Below are positions 7,978 to 15,518 of a stretch of 22,830 nucleotides of DNA, one piece after another. A program made the position numbers and the translations under genes. Source of the stretch: JBHJHK01 sp050330975 (GTDB lineage Bacteria > Pseudomonadota > Gammaproteobacteria > Competibacterales > Competibacteraceae). Under the pieces are notes generated by a model. The model saw only the letters and a program-made list of their open reading frames with translations. It did no database searches and was not told the origin of the DNA. The stretch spans positions 1 to 22,830 of the forward strand of contig JBHJHK010000231.1 of assembly GCA_050330975.1 (NCBI GenBank), given 5' to 3'. Numbering within the stretch: position 1 is the first letter of the stretch; each line of letters opens with the position of its first letter.

Positions 7978-9360
7978 TCAGCGGCGCCGGCGGCGCCACA
8001 CCCAAGCCCCCATGGCGAGGCTCAGGCCCGGCAACAGCAGGAAAATGCCCATTCCCCGCCACGTTAAGGCCTGGGGGGAGAGGTCCAGCTGGCGGTCGGG
8101 GGTGGCGGTCAACCGGATGTCCAAGAGGGTATCGGCCCGGGTCAGCCAGTTGAAGATGTTGAGGGCCAGGTCCAAGTTGGCGCCGTTGCCCAGATAGGCG
8201 TTGGAGAGGAAATCCCCGTCGCCCAACACCACCACCCGCTGTTGCCGGGCGGCGTCTCCCCCGCCAGTCGCGCCCTGCCAGGGGCGTTCCATGGCCACCC
8301 CCAACAGCAAAGGCCCCCGCCGTTCCCCGGCGCCGGGGTCGAGGGTGGATTCACCGGGTTCCGAGTCGAGCTCGGTCCAGGCGCTGGTACCGGTGCGCAG
8401 CAAGGGGGTGATCTGCCAGGGCTCCAGGGCCTGGACTTCCAGGCTCGCCACCGTGGGAAACAGGGTGACGGCGTCGAGCCCGGCGGTGATGGGGTGGCTG
8501 CCATAGTCCACCACCGGAATCAAGCTGGTGCGCTGGAGGCCCAGGCTCGCGGTGCTGGGGTCGACCACGGTCCCCGGTGCCACCGCCAGGGCCAGGTAGT
8601 CCGCCAACAAGGTGGTGTTGCGCTCCTCCGCCGGCTCCATGAGCCACAACAGGTTGCCCCCCCGCTCCAGATACCCCAACAAGGTGGCCAGCTCCCGGTC
8701 CAACCGGGCCAGGCGCGGGCTGGCCACCACCCCCACCCCATCCAGGGCGGGTGCCGCCCCGGTGATCAAGTCCAGCTCCTCCAGGACAAAGCCCCCCCGC
8801 ACCAGCGCCGCCCCCAGAAGGCCGGCGTCGTGGTTGGCTTGGCCCGTGGGGCTGCGCTCCCCGTGGCCGTTGAGGAAATAGGCCGGGCGGGGGGGACGCA
8901 ACAGGCGCACCAACGCCTGGCTCAGGGCCGCCTCGCTGAGGGTGGTGACTTTTTCTCGGCGACCGTCGTAGGCCACCACCAGGGCGCCAGCCCCACCGAT
9001 GGCCCATTCTCGGGCCACCTCGGGGGTGGCGGTGAGGTCCACCACGTCAAAAACCAGGTCGCCTTTGTGGCGCTGGTAGCGGGCCACCAGGGTCTCTACC
9101 AAGCGCTGGCGCACGGGGTCGGGGCGAAGATAGGCGGGGATGGTCAAGGGCTTGGGCATCTTGGCCAATAAACCCACGCTGGTGGGGCTCAAGGTGTTGC
9201 CCCGATTCGCCGTCCAGTCCGCCGTCCACGTCCCGTCCAGGGAAACCCAGTGGGAAACCCCGAGCCAGGCCCCCACGGCCAAAAGCCAGACTAGGGTCCA
9301 ACCCCGCAGCCGCCAGCGGCGGGGCACCCGGTGGCCAAAACGCCCCCGATCAGCCGTCAC
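7978..9360 (-). CDS. GldG-like auxiliary protein of an ABC-2 transporter
   Basis: A 460-residue membrane-anchored protein. There is one N-terminal helix (about 18-36), then a large periplasmic-side region opening with ADWTANRGNTLS, the signature of GldG/ABC-auxiliary proteins. A C-terminal helix (about 436-453) ends in a run of arginines. FLNGHGERSP and the NLLWLMEP segment are also typical. GldG proteins partner with GldA/GldF-type ABC subunits; the transported substrate is unknown in proteobacteria. The GTG start overlaps the permease stop as GTGA, indicating translational coupling. mutM follows after 16 bases. Confidence 0.85.
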   Translation of the reverse strand: MTADRGRFGHRVPRRWRLRGWTLVWLLAVGAWLGVSHWVSLDGTWTADWTANRGNTLSPTSVGLLAKMPKPLTIPAYLRPDPVRQRLVETLVARYQRHKGDLVFDVVDLTATPEVAREWAIGGAGALVVAYDGRREKVTTLSEAALSQALVRLLRPPRPAYFLNGHGERSPTGQANHDAGLLGAALVRGGFVLEELDLITGAAPALDGVGVVASPRLARLDRELATLLGYLERGGNLLWLMEPAEERNTTLLADYLALAVAPGTVVDPSTASLGLQRTSLIPVVDYGSHPITAGLDAVTLFPTVASLEVQALEPWQITPLLRTGTSAWTELDSEPGESTLDPGAGERRGPLLLGVAMERPWQGATGGGDAARQQRVVVLGDGDFLSNAYLGNGANLDLALNIFNWLTRADTLLDIRLTATPDRQLDLSPQALTWRGMGIFLLLPGLSLAMGAWVWRRRRR

Positions 9361-10112
9361 CGCAAGCCCTCCCCGGCCAACCGCAAGGCAGAGAGCCCCC
9401 AAAAGCCCGCGATGACCCCCAGGAAGTAACCCAGGTCGGCGGCGGTGACCAGACCCTGGAGCAGGGGTCTAAAGTGCCCCAGGGGGGACAAATACACCAA
9501 CAAAGCCCGGCTCTCCTCGGGGGTAGCCGCCCCCTCGGCGAAGACGGTGAACACCAAAATTCCCAGGGCCGCCCCCGCCGCGGCGGCGGGCTGGGCGAAC
9601 AAGGTGGAAGTCCACAGCCCCACGGCGGCGGCGGCGGCCCCCAACAGCACCAACCCCCCCCAGCCGGTGGCCAGCCGTCCCAGGGCGATGGGGGCCCCCA
9701 TCAGCAAAGCGAGGGACATCGCCCCCGCCGGGGTGGCCAACAGCAGCACAAAGCCCAAGGCCCCCAGATACTTTCCCGTCACCACCGTGGCGGGGGACAG
9801 GGGGGCGGTGGTGAGGAGCACCAAGGTGCCGTCCCGGCGCTCGCCGCCGATGGCTGTCATGGTGAGTAAGGGCGCGGTCACCAACAACAACCAGGCGGCC
9901 CCCTGGAGCAGGGGAGCGACCACCAAGTCCGTCACCCCCGGGGCGTTTTCCAGAGGGCTCAGGCGGGGCTCGAGCCGCTGGAAATCCTCCACCAACACCA
10001 AGAACAGCCAAGCGCTGAGCCCCTGGGTGACGGCCAACAACACCCAGGCCAGGGGGGTGGAAAACAGCCCCCACAGCTCCCGCCGGGCGATGGCCCAGGT
10101 GACGTTCAACAC
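9357..10112 (-). CDS. ABC-2 type transporter permease (GldF-like)
   Basis: A 251-residue integral membrane protein with about six hydrophobic segments. The first follows WAIARRELWGLFSTP, the typical N-terminus of ABC-2 permeases. GGERRDGTLVLLTTAPLSP is the conserved loop of the GldF group. The GTG start at 10112 overlaps the end of the ATPase gene by seven bases; an in-frame TTG at 10109 overlaps the ATPase TGA as TTGA and is an equally good start. The stop overlaps the start of the GldG-like gene. The three genes therefore form one coupled operon for an inner-membrane ABC complex of unknown cargo. Confidence 0.88.
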   Translation of the reverse strand: MLNVTWAIARRELWGLFSTPLAWVLLAVTQGLSAWLFLVLVEDFQRLEPRLSPLENAPGVTDLVVAPLLQGAAWLLLVTAPLLTMTAIGGERRDGTLVLLTTAPLSPATVVTGKYLGALGFVLLLATPAGAMSLALLMGAPIALGRLATGWGGLVLLGAAAAAVGLWTSTLFAQPAAAAGAALGILVFTVFAEGAATPEESRALLVYLSPLGHFRPLLQGLVTAADLGYFLGVIAGFWGLSALRLAGEGLR

Positions 10113-11083
10113 GGCCCCCCCCGGGTCTCGGGGAGGGCGCCCCCGGCGGTGAGTTGGACGAACACCCGCTCTCGGGCGCCGCCCTCGGTCACCAACTGCC
10201 ACAATCCCCAACCGGCCGCCACGCCTCGGGCGGCCACGGCCTCCGCCGAGGCCTTGGGGTCGCCGTTGGCCCCGAGGGCGAGGCGAAACCGCCCCTCCCC
10301 CAGGGCCTCGACCGCCGTCACCCCGGGCAGCCCCGCCAAGCTGGCGAGGTCGGGGGGGTAGTTCAGACCCACCACCAGGGCCTTGGCAGCTCGGTCCAGG
10401 GCACTGCGGTGGACCACCCGGCCTTGGTGGATGATCTGAACGTGGCTGCACAGGGCCTGGACTTCCCCCAGGACATGGGTGGACAGGACCACCCCACAGT
10501 GGCGGGGCAAGGAGCGAATCAGCTCCCGCACCTGGCGCAGCTGCAAAGGGTCGAGGCCCGAGGTGGGTTCGTCGAGGACCACGATGGCGGGGTCGTGGAG
10601 GAGGGCCTGGGCCAGCCCCAGGCGCTGGCGGTAGCCGTGGGACAGCTGGCCGATGATCCGGCGGCGGACGGACCCCAAATCGCAGCGCTCCAGCACCGAG
10701 GCCACCGCCGAGGCACGGGCTCGGCCCCTGAGGCCCCTGAGGACGGCACAGTAGCCCAGGTACTCCAATACGTTAAGTTCTCGGTAGACGGGGGGCCGTT
10801 CGGGCAGATAACCTACTTGGCGTCGCGCCAGGCGGGGCGCCTTGAGGGCGTCGATGCCCGCCAGCCACACCCGCCCTCGGGCGGGCACTAGGGCCGTGGT
10901 CATCAGTTGCATGGTGGTGGATTTACCTGCACCATTGGGACCTAGTAGCCCCAATACCTGCCCCGGCAACAGGGTCAAGTTCATATCTTCCACCACCGGG
11001 GTACGGCCGTAGTAGTGGTAAATCCCTGCCATTTTTACCAAACAGTCGTTCGGTGGCCCGCCGACCTCGGCTCTGGCGGTCAC
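10106..11083 (-). CDS. ABC transporter ATP-binding protein (GldA-like)
   Basis: A complete ABC ATPase of about 325 residues. Counting from the GTG, Walker A GPNGAGKST is at 48-56. The signature LSHGYRQRLGLAQA, Walker B IVVLDEPTSGLDP and the H-loop STHVL follow in order. The last 90 residues form the C-terminal extension common to ABC-2 export ATPases. The start is uncertain. GTG at 11083 has a strong GGGAGG seven bases upstream. TTG at 11041 matches the family N-terminus by length, and ATG at 11032 is also in frame, but neither has a clear ribosome-binding site. The gene is divergent from the desaturase and first in the operon with the permease, GldG-like protein and mutM. Confidence 0.9.
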   Translation of the reverse strand: MTARAEVGGPPNDCLVKMAGIYHYYGRTPVVEDMNLTLLPGQVLGLLGPNGAGKSTTMQLMTTALVPARGRVWLAGIDALKAPRLARRQVGYLPERPPVYRELNVLEYLGYCAVLRGLRGRARASAVASVLERCDLGSVRRRIIGQLSHGYRQRLGLAQALLHDPAIVVLDEPTSGLDPLQLRQVRELIRSLPRHCGVVLSTHVLGEVQALCSHVQIIHQGRVVHRSALDRAAKALVVGLNYPPDLASLAGLPGVTAVEALGEGRFRLALGANGDPKASAEAVAARGVAAGWGLWQLVTEGGARERVFVQLTAGGALPETRGGPC

Positions 11084-11146
11084 TGGCCGTCCTCCCATCC
11101 AAGGTCCCCTGGGTCGTCGTTCCCAACCCCCTCTTGAGGAGTACTC

Positions 11147-12328
11147 ATGATCAACGGTCTCCTGGACCTTCCACCGTGGGGTGTGGTCGTCGCCATTTTG
11201 GCGTTGACCCACGTCACCATCGTCGCCGTCACCATCTACCTCCACCGGGCCCAAGCCCACCGCTCCGTGATCCTCCACCCCGCCGTGAGCCACATTTTTA
11301 GCCTGTGGCTGTGGCTCACCACCGGCATGGTGACCCGGGAGTGGGTGGCCGTCCACCGCAAGCACCACGCCAAGGTGGAAACCGAAGAAGACCCCCACAG
11401 CCCCCAAGTCTTGGGGATCAAAGCCCTGTTGCGGGAAGGGGCCGAGATCTACGCCAAGGCCTTGGCCGACCGGGAAACCATCGAGCGCTATGGCCAAGGC
11501 ACCCCCGACGACTGGTTGGAGCGCCACGTCTACAGCCGCCACCGCTACACCGGTATGGGAATACTGCTGTTTATTTACCTGGGGTTGTTTGGGGTCATCG
11601 GCCTCACGGTGTGGGCCGTCCAGTTGCTGTGGATCCCCTTTTGGGCCGCCGGAATCATCAACGGCTTGGGCCACTACTGGGGCTACCGCAACTACGAAAC
11701 CCGCGATGCCGCCCGCAACATTTTTCCCTGGGGCATTTTGATTGGCGGCGAGGAACTCCACAACAACCACCACGCCTTTTCCAGCTCCGCCAAGCTCTCC
11801 AGCAAGTGGTGGGAGATCGACATCGGCTGGGTTTATCTGCGAGTGTTGAGTGCCTTGGGGCTGGCGCGGATCAAAAAAGTCGCCCCCGTGCCCCACCGGA
11901 TAGCGGACAAACAAACGGTGGATCTGGACACCTTGCGGGCGGTGGTGATCAACCGACTCTACGTCATGGCCGACTTCGGCCGCAGCGTCGCTTTGCCGGT
12001 GCTGCGGGAAGAGCTGACCCGGGTCGATGCCCGCACCCGGCGGTTTTTGCGCCGCGGCCGGCGGCTGTTGATCCGGGAGGGTTCCCTGATGTCTGAGGAC
12101 GATCGGGCCCAGTTGGAAAACATGCTCCAGGCGAGCCAGCGGCTGCGCACCGTCTACGAGTACAAAGCCCAACTGGACGACCTGTGGACCCGGACCACGG
12201 CCAGCAACGACAAGCTCCTCGCCGCCCTCCAGGAGTGGTGTCAGGGAGCCGAGCGCAGTGGCATCCGCGCCCTGCAGGAATTCTCCCGTTCCCTCCAGAG
12301 CTATTCCCTCGCCCTGCAGGCCAGCTGA
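11147..12328 (+). CDS. Membrane acyl-lipid/acyl-CoA fatty acid desaturase (DesA type)
   Basis: A 393-residue membrane di-iron desaturase that introduces a double bond into fatty acyl chains, probably at delta-9. The three histidine boxes are H33-RAQA-H38, H70RKHH74 and H205NNHH209, with an extra His176 in GHYWGY. Hydrophobic helices lie near 11-31, 48-62 and 137-172. The catalytic part ends near residue 255. The remaining 135 residues are charged and helical, and by eye resemble the C-terminal end of ISL3-family transposases, a tail I believe is also present in related Pseudomonas DesA proteins. GAGGAG lies just before the ATG at 11147. A strong hairpin terminator follows the stop. Confidence 0.92.
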   Translation: MINGLLDLPPWGVVVAILALTHVTIVAVTIYLHRAQAHRSVILHPAVSHIFSLWLWLTTGMVTREWVAVHRKHHAKVETEEDPHSPQVLGIKALLREGAEIYAKALADRETIERYGQGTPDDWLERHVYSRHRYTGMGILLFIYLGLFGVIGLTVWAVQLLWIPFWAAGIINGLGHYWGYRNYETRDAARNIFPWGILIGGEELHNNHHAFSSSAKLSSKWWEIDIGWVYLRVLSALGLARIKKVAPVPHRIADKQTVDLDTLRAVVINRLYVMADFGRSVALPVLREELTRVDARTRRFLRRGRRLLIREGSLMSEDDRAQLENMLQASQRLRTVYEYKAQLDDLWTRTTASNDKLLAALQEWCQGAERSGIRALQEFSRSLQSYSLALQAS

Positions 12329-12337
12329 AAACTCGCA

Positions 12338-12368
12338 AAAAGCCCCCACCTTGCAAGTGGGGGCTTTT
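12338..12368. terminator. Bidirectional terminator between the desaturase and rpmG
   Basis: Twelve-base perfect arms AAAAGCCCCCAC (12338-12349) and GTGGGGGCTTTT (12357-12368) enclose a seven-base loop. The A-run on one side and T-run on the other make it work in both directions. It is positioned to end both the desaturase transcript and the rpmB-rpmG transcript. Confidence 0.92.
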
Positions 12369-12415
12369 GGATGTTCAAGGCCGGGTAAAACGCCGACCCA
12401 ACCCCAAATCTGGGA

Positions 12416-12571
12416 TTACTTGATCTTGGCCTCTTTGTAGATCACGTGCTTGCGGGCCACGGGATCGAACTTCTTGAGCTCCAGCTTGTTGGGCATGGTG
12501 CGCTTGTTCTTGGTGGTGGTGTAAAAGTGGCCGGTGTCAGCCGTGGAGACCAGCTTGATCTTGTCGCGCAT
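12416..12571 (-). CDS. rpmG: 50S ribosomal protein L33
   Basis: A 51-residue ribosomal protein, recognisable from KIKLVSTADTGHFYTTTKN and the end KHVIYKEAKIK. It has no CxxC pairs, so it is the zinc-independent form. It is slightly shorter at the N-terminus than the E. coli protein. It lies 56 bases downstream of rpmB on the same strand, the usual proteobacterial pair. The shared bidirectional terminator ends the operon. Confidence 0.97.
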   Translation of the reverse strand: MRDKIKLVSTADTGHFYTTTKNKRTMPNKLELKKFDPVARKHVIYKEAKIK

Positions 12572-12627
12572 GGCGGCGTCCTCGTGAGTCTCGATGGGGC
12601 GGTTGGCGGTTGAGGGGGCTTTGAACG

Positions 12628-12864
12628 CTAGACCTTGACGCCCTGGGTGCGCAGATCGTGGAGCACGGCGTCGATGCCGCGCTTGTCGATGATGCGCATG
12701 CCCTTGGTGGACACCCGCAGGCGCACAAAGCGGTTTTCGCTTTCCACCCAAAAGCGATGGTAGTGCAGGTTGGGCAGGTAGCGGCGCTTGGTTTTGATGT
12801 TGGAGTGGGAAACGTGATTCCCCGTCATGGGGCGTTTGCCCGTCACTTGGCAGATTTTAGACAT
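12628..12864 (-). CDS. rpmB: 50S ribosomal protein L28
   Basis: A 78-residue ribosomal protein with the conserved start MSKICQVTGKRP, the middle RRYLPNLHYHRFWVESE and RLRVSTKGMRIIDKRGID. Length matches E. coli L28. The ATG at 12864 is preceded by GAGAG, and immediately before that by an 11-bp hairpin. The gene has its own predicted promoter inside the hen1-rpmB gap and is followed by rpmG. Confidence 0.98.
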   Translation of the reverse strand: MSKICQVTGKRPMTGNHVSHSNIKTKRRYLPNLHYHRFWVESENRFVRLRVSTKGMRIIDKRGIDAVLHDLRTQGVKV

Positions 12865-12877
12865 GGCATGTTCTCTC

Positions 12878-12943
12878 GGGATTTGCCCCCTTGGGCAAAT
12901 CCCCCACGGAAACTTCTTTCGGGATTTGTCCCCAGGGGACAAA
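12878..12943 (-). promoter_or_regulatory. rpmB: Tandem hairpins in the rpmB 5' untranslated region
   Basis: Two perfect inverted repeats lie in the leader. One has arms GGGATTTGCCC (12878-12888) and GGGCAAATCCC (12893-12903) with a four-base loop. The other has arms TTTGTCCCC (12925-12933) and GGGGACAAA (12935-12943). On the plus strand both contain the direct repeat GGGATTTG, so an arm of one can pair with an arm of the other (8 bp). The proximal hairpin abuts the rpmB ribosome-binding site. This looks like a leader able to switch structure, but a repeated palindrome with no function is also possible. Confidence 0.5.
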
Positions 12944-12984
12944 CGCCCCACGCGATCGTTGCCCGGGGCTTTTAAAAGATCGAC

Positions 12985-13013
12985 TTTATAGCAAAACCTT
13001 TGCCTTAAGGCAA
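12985..13013 (-). promoter_or_regulatory. Predicted sigma-70 promoter for rpmB-rpmG
   Basis: Reading the minus strand, TTGCCT (13013-13008) and TATAAA (12990-12985) are separated by 17 bases. The -10 box is extended by an upstream TGC. The spacing and the extended -10 make this the best promoter candidate seen in the window. The -35 box lies within the hairpin that appears to end hen1 transcription. Confidence 0.6.
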
Positions 13014-13016
13014 AGG
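12997..13016 (-). terminator. Terminator-like hairpin after hen1
   Basis: A perfect 20-base palindrome with arms CCTTTGCCTT and AAGGCAAAGG starts 11 bases after the hen1 stop. On the minus strand it is followed by TTTTGC. It probably ends or attenuates the pnkp-hen1 transcript. It overlaps the -35 box of the rpmB promoter. Confidence 0.6.
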
Positions 13017-13027
13017 GTGGGGGCCTT

Positions 13028-14470
13028 TTACGGATTGGCCCAGACCCTTTGGCGCTGGAAGTGGGCCAGTTGCCCCGGGGCACCGGTGGTGGGGTGTTCA
13101 TCCCCCACGGGGTGGAAGGTCACGTCATAGCCATAGCACTTCGCCGTGGTGGCCGCCCAGCGGGCAAAGGCCTGGCGCCCCCATTCAAAGCGGTGGTCGG
13201 GGTGGCGCAGGCCCCCTTGGGGACCTTGCCCCCGGAGATCTGGGTAATGGACGTTGTAGTCGGCGTTGGGGGTAGTGACGATCACCGTGGGGGGTTGGGC
13301 ATCGCCGAACAGATGGCGGGCAAAGGCCTCTAGGCGCTCGGGCTCTAGGTGCTCGATGACCTCCACCACGGCGGCGGCGTCAAACCCCCGCAGGCGGCTA
13401 TCGCGGTAGAGGAGCGAGCCTTGACAGAGCTCGATGCGCTGGCGTTGGGCCTCGGGGAGGCGTTCGAGCTTCAGCCGCCGGGCGGCGATCTCTAAGGCGC
13501 CGCTGGCGACATCCACGCCCTTGATCTGGCGAAATTGACCTTCGGCCAGCAACCGCTGGAGGAGTTTGCCCTCGCCACACCCCAGATCCAACACCCGGCG
13601 GGCTCCCGAGGCCACCAGCAGGGCGGCCACCTGGTCGAGGCGCCGCTCGTGGAGGGAGGGTGGCGCTGGTTGCCCGCGCCCCGGCCCAGGCTCGGTGCCC
13701 TTCCCATCCTCTTCCCGGCCCTCCTCGTCTTCCAAGACGCCTTCGGCGGCCAACAGTTGGGCCAGGGCCAACCGGGTCAGGGCGGGGCGGTACTTGAGGT
13801 AGCGCTGGGCGATGAGGGCGCGCTCGGGATGGTGGGCCAGCCAGGTCTCTCCGTGGCGCAGCAGCTTGGCCACCTCGTCTTCCCCCACCCAGTAGTGCTT
13901 TTCGCGATCCAGGACCGGGATCAGCACGTAGAGGTGGCGCAATAGCGTTTGAAGGGTCAGCCGATGGCTCAGGGTCACGGCGTAGTAGGGGCTATCGCCG
14001 AGGGCCAAAGCGTCGTCTAGGGGGTGGGGAGTCACGGTCAGCTGGTAACCCAAGGGCTCGAACAGCCGCTTTAACAGCGCCTCCCCCCCCCGGCGGCTGG
14101 GCAGCACGGGCAGCTGAACCGTCAACGGCAGCTCGGTGGCGGCCAAGGCCGGACGCTCCCGGCTTTGGCCCCCCAGGGCGCTGGAGAACACCTGGGCGAT
14201 GGCCACGCTCAAAAACGACGAGGCCACAAAGGGACGGTCGTTGACATAGCGGGCCAACAGCCGGGTTTCACCTTTGAACTGGCGCGCCAGGGCGATGGGG
14301 TCCACGTCCAGCAACAACGCCGCCGTACAGCGCTCCGGGCTGGCCTCGGGGTAGTACACATGGGCCGTGGCAAAGGCCAAGGCTTGGACGTGGACCCGGT
14401 CGGGGTGCTTGTGGAGCAAATAGCCCAAGTCCGTGGCGGGTGGGTGGGTGGTGGTGAGGGTGAGGAGCAC
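13028..14470 (-). CDS. hen1: 3' terminal RNA ribose 2'-O-methyltransferase Hen1
   Basis: A 480-residue two-domain protein. Residues 1-245 match the bacterial Hen1 N-terminal domain, which activates the ligase of Pnkp. Residues 275-480 are the SAM-dependent methyltransferase, with LDLGCGEG at 294-301 and the metal-binding motif E370-VI-E373-H374 plus the His423/His426 pair in RHPDHRFEW. An acidic, Gly/Pro-rich linker (about 246-272) joins them. Hen1 methylates the 2'-OH at the 3' end of a broken RNA before Pnkp seals it, protecting the repaired site from the same nuclease. The start is GTG at 14470, 28 bases after pnkp, with a weak ribosome-binding site. The order pnkp-hen1 is the classic bacterial RNA-repair operon. 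Confidence 0.95.
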   Translation of the reverse strand: MLLTLTTTHPPATDLGYLLHKHPDRVHVQALAFATAHVYYPEASPERCTAALLLDVDPIALARQFKGETRLLARYVNDRPFVASSFLSVAIAQVFSSALGGQSRERPALAATELPLTVQLPVLPSRRGGEALLKRLFEPLGYQLTVTPHPLDDALALGDSPYYAVTLSHRLTLQTLLRHLYVLIPVLDREKHYWVGEDEVAKLLRHGETWLAHHPERALIAQRYLKYRPALTRLALAQLLAAEGVLEDEEGREEDGKGTEPGPGRGQPAPPSLHERRLDQVAALLVASGARRVLDLGCGEGKLLQRLLAEGQFRQIKGVDVASGALEIAARRLKLERLPEAQRQRIELCQGSLLYRDSRLRGFDAAAVVEVIEHLEPERLEAFARHLFGDAQPPTVIVTTPNADYNVHYPDLRGQGPQGGLRHPDHRFEWGRQAFARWAATTAKCYGYDVTFHPVGDEHPTTGAPGQLAHFQRQRVWANP

Positions 14471-14498
14471 GGGGAAGTCGCCTGGGGTTAGAGCTGCG

Positions 14499-15494
14499 CT
14501 AAAGTCGGGGATCTACGGGTTCGCTTTCCAGGGCCAAAATGCCCAAGATGGGGCGGTGGACAGTCCGCAGGGGCTGGCGATGGACGAAGTTTGCCAACGC
14601 CTCTAGCCCCAGGGCGAACTCCTGGAGGGCCAGCCGCCGCTTGACGCCCCCCGAGCGGCGCCGCAGCCGTTGCAAATGCTGGGGCTCTGGGTAGTCGGGG
14701 CCGTAGATGATCCGCAGGTAGTCCCGTCCCCGACACTTGACGGCCGGCTGGACCCAACCCCGGCGACCCCGTTGGCGAAAAGCCAGGGGTTTGATCACCA
14801 TCCCCTCGCCGCCGGCGGCCACCAATTCTCCCCACCAAGCCGTGGCTTTGGCGCAACTCTCAAGGTCGGCCAGGTCCACCGAGCGATGGGGGGTAGCCAC
14901 CACCACGGGGGCGCCCGCCGCCGCCAGCTCCGCCAACCGCTCCAGATGCCAGCGGTGGTCGCGGTCGGCGTGGAGCGCCCCTTCGCTGGCCAGGAGGTGG
15001 AAGGGGGCAAAGCGCAGCTGGTCCAAGTCGCAGGCCTCTCGACAGTAGCGCCGGTAGGCCTGGCGGTAGGCGGCGAGGTGGTCCCGGCGGCGGGCGATGG
15101 CCGCCCGCAAGTCCGCCACCGCCACTCCCCGCGCCCCGGCCAGCTCCAGGGTCTCCAGGGCGGCGGTGGTGGCCGCTTCCCCCGCCGCCCCCACGGCGGC
15201 GTATTGATCGCGCACCAGGGCCAGGGCCTTGAACGACCAGGGCATCAACTCGCCGTCCAAGGTCAGCCAGTCGCTCTCCAGGCGCTGCCAGAGGCCCGCC
15301 GCCTCGGCGGCCCGGGCCAAATGGGCCAAAAATTCGGCCTCCAGGGCGGCGGCGCTGAAAAAGCGCCGGCCGCTGCGGGTGTAGACCATTCCCATGGCGG
15401 GCTCGGGGAGACCGAACCGCTCCTGGGCCACCTGGGGGTAGCGGCACAGCTGGACCACGGCCCGCGAGCCCATGTGTTTTTCCTGGCACAGCAA
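14499..15494 (-). CDS. pnkp: Pnkp RNA ligase domain, separated from the rest of Pnkp by an in-frame stop
   Basis: This is the C-terminal ligase part of bacterial Pnkp, which adenylates itself and seals RNA ends. The nucleotidyltransferase motif I is CQEKHMGSR, whose Lys is codon 544 of the uninterrupted reading (first base at 15479). GMVYTRSGRRFF, the EGMVIKP motif and the closing LALESEPVDPRL are all family-typical. The frame is continuous with the upstream kinase-phosphatase gene apart from one TAA at 15516-15518. The only nearby start is TTG at 15494, eight codons after that stop. It leaves the amino-terminal part of the ligase domain in the other reading frame segment. Expression by reinitiation or readthrough is possible; so is loss of ligase function. 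Confidence 0.85.
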   Translation of the reverse strand: MLCQEKHMGSRAVVQLCRYPQVAQERFGLPEPAMGMVYTRSGRRFFSAAALEAEFLAHLARAAEAAGLWQRLESDWLTLDGELMPWSFKALALVRDQYAAVGAAGEAATTAALETLELAGARGVAVADLRAAIARRRDHLAAYRQAYRRYCREACDLDQLRFAPFHLLASEGALHADRDHRWHLERLAELAAAGAPVVVATPHRSVDLADLESCAKATAWWGELVAAGGEGMVIKPLAFRQRGRRGWVQPAVKCRGRDYLRIIYGPDYPEPQHLQRLRRRSGGVKRRLALQEFALGLEALANFVHRQPLRTVHRPILGILALESEPVDPRL

Positions 15495-15515
15495 GGCCTC
15501 GACCCCCTGGCGGCG

Positions 15516-15518
15516 TTA
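15516..15518 (-). other. pnkp: In-frame TAA interrupting pnkp
   Basis: On the minus strand the codons around the site read P-I-F-E-A-stop-R-R-Q-G-V-E-A-L-L-C-Q-E-K. Both flanks match Pnkp in the same frame, so one base change (for example TAC or TAT to TAA) accounts for it with no frameshift. The stop lies 13 codons before the ligase lysine. The cause could be a real mutation, a recoded stop, or a sequence error. Confidence 0.85.

Noticed and set aside
10106..12349. A 747-codon open frame on the minus strand that would extend the ABC ATPase far upstream
   Set aside because: The upstream part is antisense to the desaturase, whose histidine boxes and family match are clear. The extra residues are Gly/Gln/His-rich and unlike any ABC protein.
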